A DNA stretch of 64,000 bases from Methylocystis sp. ATCC 49242 (lineage in GTDB: Bacteria; Pseudomonadota; Alphaproteobacteria; Rhizobiales; Beijerinckiaceae): positions 1,804,356 to 1,868,355 of the forward strand of contig NZ_KE124774.1 of NCBI RefSeq assembly GCF_000188155.2, in the 5' to 3' direction. Every line of letters begins with the position of its first letter. The stretch's first letter is position 1. Position numbers and translations under genes: made by a program. Of the stretch, positions 10,084-19,875 are shown piece after piece. The notes beneath the pieces were generated by a model that saw only the letters and a list, made by a program, of their open reading frames with translations, was not told the origin of the DNA and did no database searches.

Positions 10084-10737
10084 TCAAGCGTTTCGTTCGG
10101 CAAGCAGCCGGGCGACGGCGCCGCGCAGCTCGGCGATCCCCTCACCCGTATGCGAGGAAGTGAAGATGATCTCGGGATAGGCCGCCGGCCGCCTCGAGAG
10201 CGCCTCGGCGGTCGCGGCGAGAACCTCGGCGCGTTCCGCGACCTTCAGTTCGTCGTGCTTGGTGAGGATGACCTGATAGGAGACCGCCGACTGGTCGAGA
10301 AGATCGAACATTTCGGCGTCCACCGGCTTCACGCCACGGCGCCCGTCGACGAGAACGAAGACGCGGGCGAGCGAGGCGCGGCCGCGCAGATAGTCGCGCA
10401 TCAGCACGGACCAGCTCGCGACCTTCTCCTTGCCCACCGCCGCATAGCCGTAACCCGGCATGTCGACGAGGCGCAGGCGCTCCGCGCCCGGCGCGCCGCC
10501 GAGGGCGAAAAAATTGAGCTGTTGCGTGCGACCCGGCGTGTGCGAGACGCGCGCCAGCGTCTTGCGATTCGTCAGGGCGTTGAGGAGCGAGGATTTGCCG
10601 ACGTTGGAGCGGCCGGCGAAGGCGATCTCGGGCGGGCCGAGCGGCGGGAGATCGTTCGGCTTCGCGCTGGCGAAGATGAAGTCGCAGGGGCCCGCGAAAA
10701 GAATGCGGCCATCTTCGAGGAAATCGGGCTCGGTCAT
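10084..10737 (-). CDS. engB: Ribosome biogenesis GTP-binding protein EngB/YsxC
   Basis: This 217-residue TRAFAC GTPase is needed for 50S subunit assembly. The P-loop is GRSNVGKSS, the switch region contains TPGRTQQLNFF, the G3 motif is DMPGYG, and the G4 motif is TKHDEL (TKxD). It lies between yidC and argB, as in many Alphaproteobacteria. Length and motifs are complete. Confidence 0.95.
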   Translation of the reverse strand: MTEPDFLEDGRILFAGPCDFIFASAKPNDLPPLGPPEIAFAGRSNVGKSSLLNALTNRKTLARVSHTPGRTQQLNFFALGGAPGAERLRLVDMPGYGYAAVGKEKVASWSVLMRDYLRGRASLARVFVLVDGRRGVKPVDAEMFDLLDQSAVSYQVILTKHDELKVAERAEVLAATAEALSRRPAAYPEIIFTSSHTGEGIAELRGAVARLLAERNA

Positions 10738-10751
10738 GATCTTTGATAAAG

Positions 10752-10783
10752 CGGCGGCCGGCGCATTGCTGCGTCGGCCGCCG
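10752..10783 (-). terminator. Probable intrinsic terminator after yidC
   Basis: CGGCGGCCG (10752-10760) pairs with CGGCCGCCG (10775-10783) across a 14-base loop, 7 bases past the yidC stop. On the minus strand it is followed by TTTATC, a short U-rich tail, within the yidC-engB gap. Confidence 0.4.
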
Positions 10784-10789
10784 GAACCT

Positions 10790-12565
10790 TTATGCGCGGC
10801 TGAAGGTCTTGCGGAGATTATCCCACAATTCGAACTTCACGCCGGCGCGCTTCATGATGACGCCCTGCTGGACGATGGAGAGCAGATTGTTCCAGGACCA
10901 GTAGATGATGAGGCCCGAGGCGAAGCTGCCCATGGTGAAGGTGAACATCACCGGCATCCAGGCGAACATGGTCTTCTGGATCTCGTCCGTCGGCTCGGGA
11001 TTCATCTTCATCTGCAGCCACATCGTCACGCCCATCACGAGCGGCCAGACGCCGAGCGCGAGATAGGGGCCGAAGATCGCCACATGAGTGGGGTCCCACG
11101 GGATGAGGCCGAAGAGATTGAAGACATTCGTCGGGTCCGGCGCCGAAAGGTCCTTGATCCAGCCGAAGAAGGGCGCGTGCCGCATCTCGATCGTGACCAC
11201 GAGAACCTTGTAGAGCGAGAAGAAGACGGGGATCTGCAGCAGCACCGGAAGACATCCGCTCGCCGGATTGACCTTCTCGCGCTTGTAGAGCTCCATCTGC
11301 TCCATGTTGAACTTGTGCTTGTCGTCGCCGTATTTTTCCTTCAGCTCTTTGATCTTGGGCTGAATTTCCTTCATCTTGGCGATCGACTTGTAGCTCTTGT
11401 TGGCGAGCGGCAGGAAGGCGGCCTTCACGATGACCGTCACGGCCAGGATCGCCAGGCCGAAATTGCCGAGCACGCGGTAGAGGAAGTCGATCAGGCGGAA
11501 CATCGGCCGGGTGATGAAGTAGAACCAGCCCCAGTCGATCAGCAGGTCGAAGCGCTTCAGCCCCGGATTGGCCTTGTAGGCGTCGAGCGTGTCGACTTCC
11601 TTGGCGCCGGCGAAGACATAGGTCGTCGTCGCGGTCGAGGCGTTCGGCTCGAGCGTCTTGGGCTCGCTGACCGTGTCGGCCTGATAGGTCTTCACGGGGC
11701 CGCCGCCCATCAGCATGTAACGCGCCTCCATCGGAGCGTTCTGATCCGGCGCGACGACGGCGCCCCAGTATTTGTCGGTGAAGCCGACCCAGCCGCCGAC
11801 GCCCTTGAAGGTCTTGGTGGCGTTGGGCTCCTTCTCGATCTTGTCGTAGGTGAGCTCCTGGCCGGTATCGCCGATGACGCCGACGAAGCCCTCATGCAGC
11901 GCGGCGTAGCCGGCCGACGGCGGATGGCCGACGCGGCTCACGCGCGAATAGGAATAGAGGGTGACCGGCTTGCCGCCCTTGTTCTCGACGCTGTCCTTGA
12001 CCGTGAGGAGATATTCGTCGTCGATCGAGATGACGCGCTTGAAGACGAGCCCCTGGCCATTGTCCCAGGAGAGCGTGACCGGCTGCGACGTGGTGAGCTT
12101 GTCCGCGTCCGCGGTCCACAGCGTCTCCGTGTTCGGCAGGACGGGGGCGTTCTCCGTCTCGGCGCTCAGATAGCCGAGCTCGGCGTAATAGGGCTCGGGC
12201 CCCTCCTCGGGCGAGAGCAGCGTGATGATCGGGCTCCTCGGGTCGACCGTCTGGTGATAATTCTTCAGCGAGACGTCGTCGACGCGGGCACCCTTCAGGG
12301 CGATGGAGCCGGAAATCGACTTGGTGTCGATCGCGACGCGGGGGCTCAGCGCAAGAGCCGCCTCGCGGCTGCGGACGACGGGCTTGGCGGCCGCGGCGGC
12401 CTTTTCAGGCGCGCCGAGCTTGGGAATCTTGGCCATCCGCTCCTGCTCGGAGAGCGCCTTCTTCTGCTTGTCCATCTCCGGAAAAGCGTAGAAATAGTCC
12501 CACAGCCCGATGAAAATCAGGGACAGCGCGGCGGCGAGGAGCATATTTTTCGTGTTTTCTGTCAT
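10790..12565 (-). CDS. yidC: Membrane protein insertase YidC
   Basis: YidC inserts and folds inner-membrane proteins, alone or with SecYEG. The 591-residue protein has an N-terminal transmembrane anchor (residues 5-25), a large periplasmic domain (about 60-345) and a five-helix insertase core from about residue 360. The core has a basic cytoplasmic loop ([20 protein letters not shown]) and the conserved segment [23 protein letters not shown] written in part. It overlaps rnpA by 4 bases (ATGA), so the canonical rpmH-rnpA-yidC coupling is present. Confidence 0.97.
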   Translation of the reverse strand: MTENTKNMLLAAALSLIFIGLWDYFYAFPEMDKQKKALSEQERMAKIPKLGAPEKAAAAAKPVVRSREAALALSPRVAIDTKSISGSIALKGARVDDVSLKNYHQTVDPRSPIITLLSPEEGPEPYYAELGYLSAETENAPVLPNTETLWTADADKLTTSQPVTLSWDNGQGLVFKRVISIDDEYLLTVKDSVENKGGKPVTLYSYSRVSRVGHPPSAGYAALHEGFVGVIGDTGQELTYDKIEKEPNATKTFKGVGGWVGFTDKYWGAVVAPDQNAPMEARYMLMGGGPVKTYQADTVSEPKTLEPNASTATTTYVFAGAKEVDTLDAYKANPGLKRFDLLIDWGWFYFITRPMFRLIDFLYRVLGNFGLAILAVTVIVKAAFLPLANKSYKSIAKMKEIQPKIKELKEKYGDDKHKFNMEQMELYKREKVNPASGCLPVLLQIPVFFSLYKVLVVTIEMRHAPFFGWIKDLSAPDPTNVFNLFGLIPWDPTHVAIFGPYLALGVWPLVMGVTMWLQMKMNPEPTDEIQKTMFAWMPVMFTFTMGSFASGLIIYWSWNNLLSIVQQGVIMKRAGVKFELWDNLRKTFSRA

Positions 12566-13023
12566 GGCGCCGGAAGCCTGTCTTTCTGTTTGCGTCGAGC
12601 GCCCGCTCCGCGCTCTTCTAGCCGCGCGAATCCTTCGGCCATTTGCGAGATGATGTCGTTGAATGGCGCGGTGAGCGTTCCGCGCCGGGCCACGAAGACA
12701 TAGTCGCGCCCCTCGCGCGCGCCAGAGGCGCCGCTCACCCGAAGCGCCTCCTTGAGGCGGCGGCGGATGCGGTTCCGGCCGACGGCGCCGGCGACCTTGC
12801 GGGTCACGGTGAAGCCGAACCGGGGCGGAGCCGCAGGCGCCGCGTCCTTTCCGGCCCCGTCGTCGGGCTGGCGGACCATTTGCACCGTGAACAGGCGCGC
12901 AGAAAAACGCGCGCCGGTTTTCGACGCGCGCACAAAATCTGCACGCCGACGCAGCCGCATCGGTGTCCCGGATGTCTGATCCTGATCGGCGGGGGCGTCC
13001 GTCGTCATGCTGCCGTCCGCCAT
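12562..13023 (-). CDS. rnpA: Ribonuclease P protein component
   Basis: RnpA is the protein subunit of RNase P, which matures tRNA 5' ends. The core signature is present: LRRRADFVR at the N-terminus, a basic RNR segment in [15 protein letters not shown], and the central strand [14 protein letters not shown]. Several in-frame starts exist. The longest ATG (13023) gives 153 residues, while an internal ATG at 12960 (MRLRRRADF) matches the usual N-terminus of the family. None has a strong ribosome-binding site, so the true start is uncertain. Its stop overlaps the yidC start, and rpmH lies 23 bases upstream. Confidence 0.93.
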   Translation of the reverse strand: MADGSMTTDAPADQDQTSGTPMRLRRRADFVRASKTGARFSARLFTVQMVRQPDDGAGKDAAPAAPPRFGFTVTRKVAGAVGRNRIRRRLKEALRVSGASGAREGRDYVFVARRGTLTAPFNDIISQMAEGFARLEERGAGARRKQKDRLPAP

Positions 13024-13046
13024 TTCATCGAATCGCCGCGGCCGTC

Positions 13047-13181
13047 TCAGGCCGAGAGGCGCTTGCGGCCGCGCGCGCGGCGGGCCGCGATCACCTTGCG
13101 GCCGCCGACGGTCGCCATGCGGGCGCGGAAGCCGTGACGGCGCTTGCGCACGATTTTGCTGGGTTGATAGGTTCTTTTCAC
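13047..13181 (-). CDS. rpmH: 50S ribosomal protein L34 (GTG start)
   Basis: This is a complete 44-codon gene beginning with GTG at 13181 and encoding a peptide that starts [20 protein letters not shown] and ends GRKRLSA, the universally recognised L34 sequence. A GGAG ribosome-binding site lies 7 bases before the GTG. L34 is a small basic protein of the large subunit. rpmH heads the rpmH-rnpA-yidC operon; the 570 bp upstream are shared with the divergent ctrA gene. It is easy to miss because of its length and start codon. Confidence 0.97.
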   Translation of the reverse strand: MKRTYQPSKIVRKRRHGFRARMATVGGRKVIAARRARGRKRLSA

Positions 13182-13752
13182 CGAACTACTCCGCTCGCGA
13201 CGATCCGCCGCTCTCTTTATGCGCCGGCCCCGCCTTCCATTTGCCGCCCGCCCCGCGACGCTTGCGCCGCGGCCGCGATTTCGACGTCAAACGGACACAA
13301 ACAGGCAAAACCGCTAAAACAGGATTGACGCCGCACCTCTCGGAGCGACGCCGCGCGAGGCATATAGGAGAAAGGGTTAGCGCAAGTCAATGACGCGACC
13401 GTCTCCCCGTCTTCCGGGGCGGCGAAGAATTTATATCGCTCGAAGCTGGATCGGCGCCGAATTTTCGCCCTCCGCTTTTCCAAAAAGCGGGTAGATTGAG
13501 GGAGCGTCGTGATTCGTCCGGCGCGCCTCGCACCTTCCTTATCGTAGCGTTCCGGCGTCTCCTCCGCGATTACCGCCCAAATTAAGACTTTGGGCAGTTT
13601 TACGGGGCCAAGTGAAGGTTTGTTAACCAATTCCGCTTACCGTTTGGGAATGAACGGAAGAGTCGCAAGGCCAAGCTTGAGCCTGCGACCGGCGTGCGCC
13701 GATGGCGGCGCGCCGTTCTTGAAGATTCGATGGAGCTCGGTGGGGAACCAAC
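13182..13752. promoter_or_regulatory. Divergent rpmH/ctrA control region with two GANTC sites
   Basis: No convincing gene lies in these 571 bp. Two GANTC sites (CcrM methylation motif of Alphaproteobacteria) occur at 13511-13515 and 13724-13728, the latter only 25 bases before the ctrA start. A CtrA-like half-site TTAACCAA lies at 13623-13630. Caulobacter ctrA is controlled by GANTC methylation and by its own product, so similar control is plausible here, but it is inferred only from motifs. Confidence 0.5.
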
Positions 13753-14454
13753 ATGCGCGTTTTATTGATCGAAGACGACAGCGCGACGGCTCAAAGCATC
13801 GAGCTCATGCTCAAGTCCGAGAATTTCAATGTCTACACGACCGATCTCGGCGAGGAAGGCATCGATCTCGGAAAGCTTTACGACTACGACATCATCCTTC
13901 TTGACCTCAACCTTCCCGACATGTCGGGCTATGAGGTCCTGCGCACGCTGCGCGTCGCCAAGGTCAAGACGCCGATCCTGATTCTCTCCGGCCTCGCCGG
14001 CATCGAGGACAAGGTGAAGGGCCTCGGCTTCGGCGCCGACGACTATCTGACCAAGCCCTTCCACAAGGACGAGCTCGTCGCCCGCATCCACGCCATCGTC
14101 CGCCGCTCCAAGGGCCACGCCCAGTCGGTGATCGCGACCGGCGACCTCATCGTCAATCTCGACCAGAAGACGGTCGAGGTCGGCGGCGCCCGCGTGCATC
14201 TGACCGGCAAGGAATATCAGATGCTGGAGCTGCTCTCGCTGCGCAAGGGCACGACGCTCACCAAGGAAATGTTCCTCAACCATCTCTACGGCGGCATGGA
14301 CGAGCCCGAGCTGAAGATCATCGACGTCTTCATCTGCAAGCTGCGCAAGAAGCTCGCCAACGCCAGCGACGGCCGCAACTATATCGAGACGGTTTGGGGT
14401 CGCGGCTATGTGCTGCGCGAGCCGAATGAGGCGGACGAACGCATCACGGCTTGA
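13753..14454 (+). CDS. ctrA: Cell-cycle response regulator CtrA
   Basis: CtrA is the essential OmpR-type transcription factor of alphaproteobacterial cell-cycle and motility control. The 233-residue protein begins [10 protein letters not shown], carries the phospho-acceptor Asp51 in LLDLNLPD, the signature ILSGL and [10 protein letters not shown], and a winged-helix domain with [15 protein letters not shown] and the C-terminal VWGRGYVLR. These are near-diagnostic for CtrA. It is phosphorylated through the CckA-ChpT relay, and chpT lies in this window at 19180-19875 on the other strand. It ends with TA rather than the two-alanine tail used for ClpXP turnover in Caulobacter. Confidence 0.97.
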   Translation: MRVLLIEDDSATAQSIELMLKSENFNVYTTDLGEEGIDLGKLYDYDIILLDLNLPDMSGYEVLRTLRVAKVKTPILILSGLAGIEDKVKGLGFGADDYLTKPFHKDELVARIHAIVRRSKGHAQSVIATGDLIVNLDQKTVEVGGARVHLTGKEYQMLELLSLRKGTTLTKEMFLNHLYGGMDEPELKIIDVFICKLRKKLANASDGRNYIETVWGRGYVLREPNEADERITA

Positions 14455-14476
14455 GCCGGGACGCAGCCGGACGAGA

Positions 14477-14514
14477 AAAAAGGCCATGTCGGCCGCGACA
14501 TGGCCTTTTTCTTT
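14477..14514. terminator. Strong bidirectional terminator between ctrA and cheR
   Basis: A perfect 15-bp inverted repeat (14477-14491 with 14496-14510; loop GCCG) has A-tracts at the left and T-tracts at the right. It therefore forms a GC-rich stem with a U-run on both strands and can end both the ctrA and the cheR transcripts. Confidence 0.9.
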
Positions 14515-14574
14515 TGCCGGGTTTCACAAGGCCTGCGAGCGGCCTCCCGCGGGAGTTCGCTCGCAGCGCATGAA

Positions 14575-15408
14575 TCACGCCAGCCGCAGCTGCGGCGGCG
14601 CGCGGCGGCGGGGGCGCCACAGCCCGTCGGGCGAGACCTGCGTGAAGAGCGCATTGGCTTCGCTCGCCGTCTCGGACGCCCCGAGAAAGAGGTAGCCGTC
14701 GTCGTGCAGCGCCTCGCCGAGGCGCGAGAGAACGCCGCGTTTCACCTCCGACTCGAAATACATCAGCACGTTGCGGCAGAAGATCACGTCGAATCTGCCG
14801 AGATCGGAGAAATCCGACAGCAGGTTGAAGTCGCGGAAATTGATGCGCGCGCGCAGATGCTCGTTGACGCGCCAGGCCTCCTCCTGCCGGTGGAAATAGC
14901 GCAGCAGCTGGCCGGTCGAGAGGCCGCGCTGCACCTCGAACTGGCTGTAGCTGCCGGTGCGGGCCGCATCGATCGCCGAGGACGAGAGATCCGTCGCGAG
15001 TATTTCGATGCTCCAGCCGCGCAACGCCTTCGCGTCCTGATCCAGCGTCATCGCCAGCGAATAGGCCTCCTGCCCCGTCGAACAGGCGGCGCACCAGAAG
15101 CGCAGCCGCCGCTCATTCGCGCGCGAGGCGATCAGATCGGGCAGCACCCGGGAACGAAATGTCTCGAAAGGCGTACGGTCGCGAAAAAATAAAGTCTCAT
15201 TAGTCGTCATGGCGTCGATCACCTCTCTGACGAGCGCTGAACGGTCGGGACGCTCCAGAGCGTCTACGAGCTGAGGAAAACCGGCGATGCCGTGTGTGCG
15301 CAGCACGGGCGCGAGGCGGCTTTCGGCGAGATATTGCTTGTCGGCGTCGAGCGAGATGCCGGTCAGCGCGGCAAGCTGCCGCCTGAAGCGCGCAAAGATG
15401 AAATTCAT
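14575..15408 (-). CDS. cheR: Chemoreceptor glutamate methyltransferase CheR
   Basis: CheR uses S-adenosylmethionine to methylate glutamates on chemoreceptors. The protein has the N-terminal helical CheR_N domain and the catalytic domain with RFWCAACSTGQEAYSLAM (SAM binding) and FDVIFCRNVLMYF. The start at 15408 (MNFIFARF) is preceded by GGGGAGG at ideal spacing, giving 277 residues; a longer frame from 15456 lacks such a site. It is the last gene of the chpT-cheA-cheW-cheY-cheR block. No cheB demethylase and no chemoreceptor gene accompany it. Confidence 0.93.
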   Translation of the reverse strand: MNFIFARFRRQLAALTGISLDADKQYLAESRLAPVLRTHGIAGFPQLVDALERPDRSALVREVIDAMTTNETLFFRDRTPFETFRSRVLPDLIASRANERRLRFWCAACSTGQEAYSLAMTLDQDAKALRGWSIEILATDLSSSAIDAARTGSYSQFEVQRGLSTGQLLRYFHRQEEAWRVNEHLRARINFRDFNLLSDFSDLGRFDVIFCRNVLMYFESEVKRGVLSRLGEALHDDGYLFLGASETASEANALFTQVSPDGLWRPRRRAPPQLRLA

Positions 15409-15540
15409 GCGCGCCTCCCCTGCGACGGAGGGCGGAGCTTGAATATCGACAGGCAAGCCTGTCGCAACGCGAGACTACGACACATGCGCATACGCCTTTA
15501 CTTTCGCGCCGGCGATTCGCAGCCGGCGCGCGTATCGGCC

Positions 15541-15906
15541 TCACACGAGGCCGATTTCCTCGAACTTCGAGCGCACGATGTTCTGATCGAAGGGCTTCAT
15601 GATGTATTCGTCGGCGCCCGCGTGCATGGCGCGCGCGATATGGCCGACCTCATTTTCCGTCGTGCAGAACACTACTTTCGGCGCGGCGCCGCCGGGAAGC
15701 TTGCGCAGAGCGCAGAGAAATTCGAACCCGTCCATCTCCGGCATGTTCCAGTCGAGAAGGATCGCGTCCGGCATTCCCTTTTCGCATTCGGCGAGCGCCG
15801 ACTTACCGTCGCACGCCTCGCTGGTGCGAAAATGAAGACCCTCGAGAATACGGCGCGCCACCTTGCGGATCACGGCGGAATCGTCGACGACCAGGACCTG
15901 TTTCAT
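15541..15906 (-). CDS. cheY: CheY-type single-domain response regulator
   Basis: This 121-residue receiver-only protein has the acidic pair Asp8-Asp9, phospho-acceptor Asp52 (LLDWNMPEMDGF), a conserved Thr (CTTENE) and Lys (YIMKPF). The start MKQVLVVDDS overlaps cheW by 4 bases (ATGA). It is probably the phosphorylation target of the adjacent CheA. Whether it binds flagellar motors or feeds the neighbouring ChpT/CtrA pathway cannot be read from the sequence. Confidence 0.92.
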   Translation of the reverse strand: MKQVLVVDDSAVIRKVARRILEGLHFRTSEACDGKSALAECEKGMPDAILLDWNMPEMDGFEFLCALRKLPGGAAPKVVFCTTENEVGHIARAMHAGADEYIMKPFDQNIVRSKFEEIGLV

Positions 15907-16460
15907 GAGCTTGCTCCTCTGTTTGTATTTGTCGATCTGCCTTCGCGAAGCGTCGCCTCGCTCAGTTTCGACACACGGCGCAGCACGGCGCCGATGTCGA
16001 GAATGGAGAGAAAGCCGCCATTGTGGCGGTAGCATCCGGCCATCAGCTCCGCGAGACGCGGATCGATATGCGCCGGACAGCTGATGCGATCGGATTCGTC
16101 GGTGACGACGACGTCGTCGGTCTCGTCGACGAGAAGGGCGTATTCCTCGCCATTGTGTTCGATGCCGACGGCGAGGCCGTCATTGTTCGCGCCCGGCCCG
16201 GATTCGCCCAGCCACAGGCACCGGTCGAGATGCAGCGCCGTGACGATGCGTCCGCGCAGATTCGCCAGCCCCGCAACCTCTCGCGGCGCAAGCGGCACCT
16301 TCGTCAGATTTTCGACATGGAAGATCGTCTTCACGCAATCGACCGGCAGACCGATCGTCTGGCCGCGCACCCTGATCGTGAATTGCCGGCTCTGCAGCGT
16401 GGCGACGGCGGGCGCCCGCTTGCGGCTGTAGCTGAAATCGGCGAGATCGAAACCTGTCAC
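15903..16460 (-). CDS. cheW: Chemotaxis coupling protein CheW
   Basis: CheW scaffolds chemoreceptors to the CheA kinase. The 185-residue protein shows the CheW fold: TIRVRGQTIGLPVDCVKTIF, the VAGLANLRGRIVTALHLD core and the LLVDETDDVV segment. It overlaps cheA and cheY by 4 bases on either side, so the three are translationally coupled. A roughly 20-residue N-terminal and a polar C-terminal extension (SKLSEATLREGRS) go beyond the minimal domain. Confidence 0.93.
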   Translation of the reverse strand: MTGFDLADFSYSRKRAPAVATLQSRQFTIRVRGQTIGLPVDCVKTIFHVENLTKVPLAPREVAGLANLRGRIVTALHLDRCLWLGESGPGANNDGLAVGIEHNGEEYALLVDETDDVVVTDESDRISCPAHIDPRLAELMAGCYRHNGGFLSILDIGAVLRRVSKLSEATLREGRSTNTNRGASS

Positions 16461-19045
16461 GCAGCCATCTCCGACATGATGCGACGTTCGATTTCATCGC
16501 CCGAGGGCGCGACGCCCTTGAGCAATTCGTCGATGGCGGCGACGAGCGCGCGGCGGTCGAACTTGCCGATGACCGCGCGAATTCCACAGAGTTCTGCGGC
16601 CTCGACAGCGCTGGCCGACTTCTGCGGCGCGAGCGCGACGATCGGCAGTCTTTCCATTCCCGGCGCCTGCAACAGCTCGCGCGCGAAGGCGTAGCCGTCC
16701 ATGTCCGGCATGTCGATGTCGGTGACCGCGGCATGGATGCGCAGCCCGCCCGCGACCAGCGCCAGCGCCTCGCGGCCGGAGCCGGCGGTCGAAACCTCAT
16801 AGCCCGCCGCGAGCAGCACGGGGCCGAGCATGTCGCGGAAGAATTGCTTGTCGTCGACGAGCAGCACGCGCGGGCGCTGGTTGACGCCGCGCATCACCAC
16901 GCTCGGATTCGCGAATTCGATGAAATAGGCGACGTCGAGAATATCGACGACGCGATTCTGGAGATTGACCGTGCCGATGACGCTCGGGTCCGCGCTCCTC
17001 GTCTGGAAGACGAGCGACTCCTCGGCGATGTCGACGATCTCCTCGACGAGCAGCGCAATCGCCTGCCCCGCGCCGGCGAGGATGAGAATCGGATAGGCGG
17101 ATTTTTCGAGCCTGATGTCCCGCGCGGCGGGGATGATCGGCAGGAGCCGCCCCTCGTGCAGCATCAGATAGGAATCGCCGGAGGCGACGAAACGCTCCGT
17201 CTCCACTTCCTCGATGCGCATGACGAGAGAAAGCGGCACGGCCTTGACCGATCCTGAGCCCGCGCGCATCAGCACGACGCGGGTCTTTTCGCGCTCCGGC
17301 GCGGCGGCGGCCACGGTGAGGGCCGCGGGGGGCAACGCCTCCGCGATATTGTCGAGGCCGACGCGTTCGACGATCGCCGCAGGATCGAGGATGAGCACGA
17401 CCCCGCCGTCGCCGAGGATCGTCTGGCCCGAGAAGACGCCGATGCGCGCCAGCGCGCCGACGAGCGGCTCGATGACCACTTCCTGCACGTCGGCGATCGT
17501 CTCGACGAGAAGGCCGAAGCGCACGCCGCCGACCCGCAGGATGACGACGAAACCGTCGCGCAGCGGCGCGTCGCCCGATGGCGCGAGGTCGAGCGCGGCG
17601 GCGAGATCGGCGAGCGGCAGAGCGTCGCCGCGTAACCGCAGCACCGGCGCGTCGTGGATATATTGAATCTCATGGTCGAAACCGTCGCCGACGCCGACCA
17701 CCTCGACGACCGCCATCTGCGGAATGGCGAAGCGCGAGCCGCCGCTCGACAGGATCAGCGCCGGGGCAATGGCGAGGGTGAGCGGAATGCGCAGCGTGAC
17801 CGTCGTGCCCTTGCCGGGCTTCGAGTTCAGCGCCACCGTGCCGCCGATCGACTGGATATTCTCGCGCACCACGTCCATGCCGACCCCGCGGCCCGACACT
17901 TTCGTCACGCTCTTGGCCGTGGAGAAGCCGGGCAGCAGGACGAACTGGAAGATGTCGGCGTCGCTCAGGCGCGCGAGCGTCTCCTGCGACGCGATCCCGC
18001 GCGCGACCGCCTTCGCCTTGATGCCGTCGAGATCGAGGCCGCGGCCGTCGTCCTTCACTTCTATTGTTATCTGGCCCGCGTCATAGGTCGCGCTGACGCG
18101 GATCAGCCCCGCCTCCGGCTTGCCGCGCGCCAGCCGCTCCACGATGGTCTCCAGCCCGTGGTCGGCGGCGTTGCGAATGATGTGGGTGAGCGGCGCGCGG
18201 ATCAGCTCGATCACCTGGCGGTCGAGCTCCGTCTCGGCGCCATAGGTCACGAGTTCGATCTTCTTGCCGAGATCGATGGAGAGATCGCGCACGAGACGCG
18301 GCAGCGTCGCGAAAAGCCGTTCGACCGGCTGCATGCGCACGCGCATCACGGCGTCCTGAAGATCGCTGGTGACGCTGGAGAGATTCTGCACCGACGCCTT
18401 TACGGTCTCGTCGCCGACCGCGCCCGAAAGCTCCAGCAGCTGGTTGCGGGTCAGCACCAGCTCCGAGACTATGCCCATGAGGCGGTCGAGCACGCCCACG
18501 GAAACGCGCACCGTCTCGCCCATGCGCGCGCCGGGCGCATGAATATGCTCCGGCATGGTCGCAAGATGCGAGGGATTTACGACAGGCGCGGGCGCCGCCG
18601 GGGGCGGCTCCGGGGTCTGCGCGTCGGGTCTCGGCGCGGCGGCCTGTTCCTGCAAGGCGGCGCGCAGGGATTTCGCGCCGTTTTCGAGTTCGCGCAGCAG
18701 GTCGCCGTCGTCGCCCTCGGGCTCGGCCTCCGTGCAGCCGATGTCGATGAGCAGCGCCGACAGCCGATCGACCGCTGCGAGGATGAGTGAAACATGGGCT
18801 GGCGTCGCGGGCGCGCCGTCGCGCAAGCGGCCGATCAGCGCCTCCGTCGCATGGGTGAGACGGCCGACGCGCGGCAGGCTGAGGAAGCCGGCCGAGCCCT
18901 TGATGGTGTGAATATGCCGGAAGAGACTGGCGACCAGCGCCGGATCGGCCTGATCCTTCTCGAAACGCAGCAACTCCACCGACGCCGCGTCGATGTGCTC
19001 GGTCGCTTCGACAAGAAAATCTTTGAGCAGATCGTCCATACGCAC
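16457..19045 (-). CDS. cheA: Hybrid chemotaxis histidine kinase CheA with C-terminal receiver
   Basis: This 862-residue kinase has an HPt domain with phospho-acceptor His46 (HTIKGSAGF), a Pro/Ala linker in place of a P2 domain, a dimerisation domain near 190-245 (LMGIVSELVLTRNQLLEL) and an ATPase domain with IIRNAADHGLE and GRGVGMDVV. Two successive CheW-like modules follow, and a receiver domain at the C-terminus (VLLVDDKQFF ... VTDIDMPDMDGY). CheA-receiver fusions act in FrzE-like or alternative chemosensory systems. It lies 134 bp downstream of chpT and is coupled to cheW. The input receptor is not encoded nearby. The link to the cell-cycle relay is inferred from position only. Confidence 0.94.
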   Translation of the reverse strand: MRMDDLLKDFLVEATEHIDAASVELLRFEKDQADPALVASLFRHIHTIKGSAGFLSLPRVGRLTHATEALIGRLRDGAPATPAHVSLILAAVDRLSALLIDIGCTEAEPEGDDGDLLRELENGAKSLRAALQEQAAAPRPDAQTPEPPPAAPAPVVNPSHLATMPEHIHAPGARMGETVRVSVGVLDRLMGIVSELVLTRNQLLELSGAVGDETVKASVQNLSSVTSDLQDAVMRVRMQPVERLFATLPRLVRDLSIDLGKKIELVTYGAETELDRQVIELIRAPLTHIIRNAADHGLETIVERLARGKPEAGLIRVSATYDAGQITIEVKDDGRGLDLDGIKAKAVARGIASQETLARLSDADIFQFVLLPGFSTAKSVTKVSGRGVGMDVVRENIQSIGGTVALNSKPGKGTTVTLRIPLTLAIAPALILSSGGSRFAIPQMAVVEVVGVGDGFDHEIQYIHDAPVLRLRGDALPLADLAAALDLAPSGDAPLRDGFVVILRVGGVRFGLLVETIADVQEVVIEPLVGALARIGVFSGQTILGDGGVVLILDPAAIVERVGLDNIAEALPPAALTVAAAAPEREKTRVVLMRAGSGSVKAVPLSLVMRIEEVETERFVASGDSYLMLHEGRLLPIIPAARDIRLEKSAYPILILAGAGQAIALLVEEIVDIAEESLVFQTRSADPSVIGTVNLQNRVVDILDVAYFIEFANPSVVMRGVNQRPRVLLVDDKQFFRDMLGPVLLAAGYEVSTAGSGREALALVAGGLRIHAAVTDIDMPDMDGYAFARELLQAPGMERLPIVALAPQKSASAVEAAELCGIRAVIGKFDRRALVAAIDELLKGVAPSGDEIERRIMSEMAA

Positions 19046-19179
19046 GCCTCGAACCGCAACCGCGGCAGTGGCGACGACTATGGGCGAGACGGGTTAAAAA
19101 TCCTGAAGCGCGGGCGCGCCGTTTCACCTGGTTCGCGCGCGGCGCCTCTTGGCGAGGCGCGCGCGGCGAGTGATTTCCG

Positions 19180-19875
19180 TCAGGCGACGGCGCTTTGCGC
19201 CTGTTCCCGCGACTCGTCGGCGGCGAGCGCCCCGGCGGCGGGCTTCGCCTCTATGGTCACGAGCTCCGGCTCGACGTTCACGGTGACGTCGAGGCCGCAG
19301 GCCTTGGCGACGAGGCCGGCGTAATAGGGCTGGATCGCGCGGGCGTCGATGGCGCCTTCCTCGGCCTCGCCGGCGAGCAGCGCCGGGATGTTGGCGGCGA
19401 CGCGGGCGTTGGTCCCCTTCGCCTCGATCCGGAAGGCGATCCTGTCATCCTCGCCGGTCGAGGACACGGAAATCACGCCGCCGCGCGGAATGGCAGCGTC
19501 CGCCAGCAGGCAGAGATTGAGGAGCAGCTTCACCTTGTTCTTGGACATCAGCACGCGCGGCACGCTCCAGTTGAGCTGCGTGCGCTCGTCGGCGAGCAGC
19601 TGGCGCGTCACCAGCTCGGCGTCGCCCGTGTCGATGGAGGCGCCCTTCGATCCCGCCGCGCCGAAGGCGAGACGGCAGAACTGCAGGCGCGCGGAGGCTT
19701 CATTGGCGCTCGACTTGATCAGCGCAAGCGCATGGCCGCGCATCTCGGCGTCTTTCTCCTCCTCGAGAACCTCGAGGCCGTTGACAATTGCGCCGACGGG
19801 GGAAATGACGTCGTGACAGACGCGCGACGACAGCAAGGCGGCGAGATCGAGGGCATCGAGCGAAAACTGGGTCAT
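19180..19875 (-). CDS. chpT: Histidine phosphotransferase ChpT
   Basis: ChpT relays phosphate from the hybrid kinase CckA to CtrA and CpdR. The 231-residue protein starts MTQFSLDALDLAALLSSRVCHD. The predicted phospho-acceptor is His21 in RVCHDVISPVGAI, followed by the LGLEVLEEE-type helix and a degenerate ATPase-like domain lacking nucleotide-binding boxes, as in Caulobacter and Brucella ChpT. The start at 19875 was chosen over an upstream ATG-less extension because it matches the family N-terminus. chpT is divergent from cysQ and upstream of cheA; its target ctrA is 5 kb away. Confidence 0.92.
   Translation of the reverse strand: MTQFSLDALDLAALLSSRVCHDVISPVGAIVNGLEVLEEEKDAEMRGHALALIKSSANEASARLQFCRLAFGAAGSKGASIDTGDAELVTRQLLADERTQLNWSVPRVLMSKNKVKLLLNLCLLADAAIPRGGVISVSSTGEDDRIAFRIEAKGTNARVAANIPALLAGEAEEGAIDARAIQPYYAGLVAKACGLDVTVNVEPELVTIEAKPAAGALAADESREQAQSAVA

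Noticed and set aside
12643-13137. Long plus-strand frames over yidC, rnpA and rpmH
   Set aside because: Antisense shadows of well-recognised genes.
13217-13630. 137-residue minus-strand frame upstream of rpmH
   Set aside because: No family-like sequence; it lies in the rpmH/ctrA control region and contains promoter motifs.
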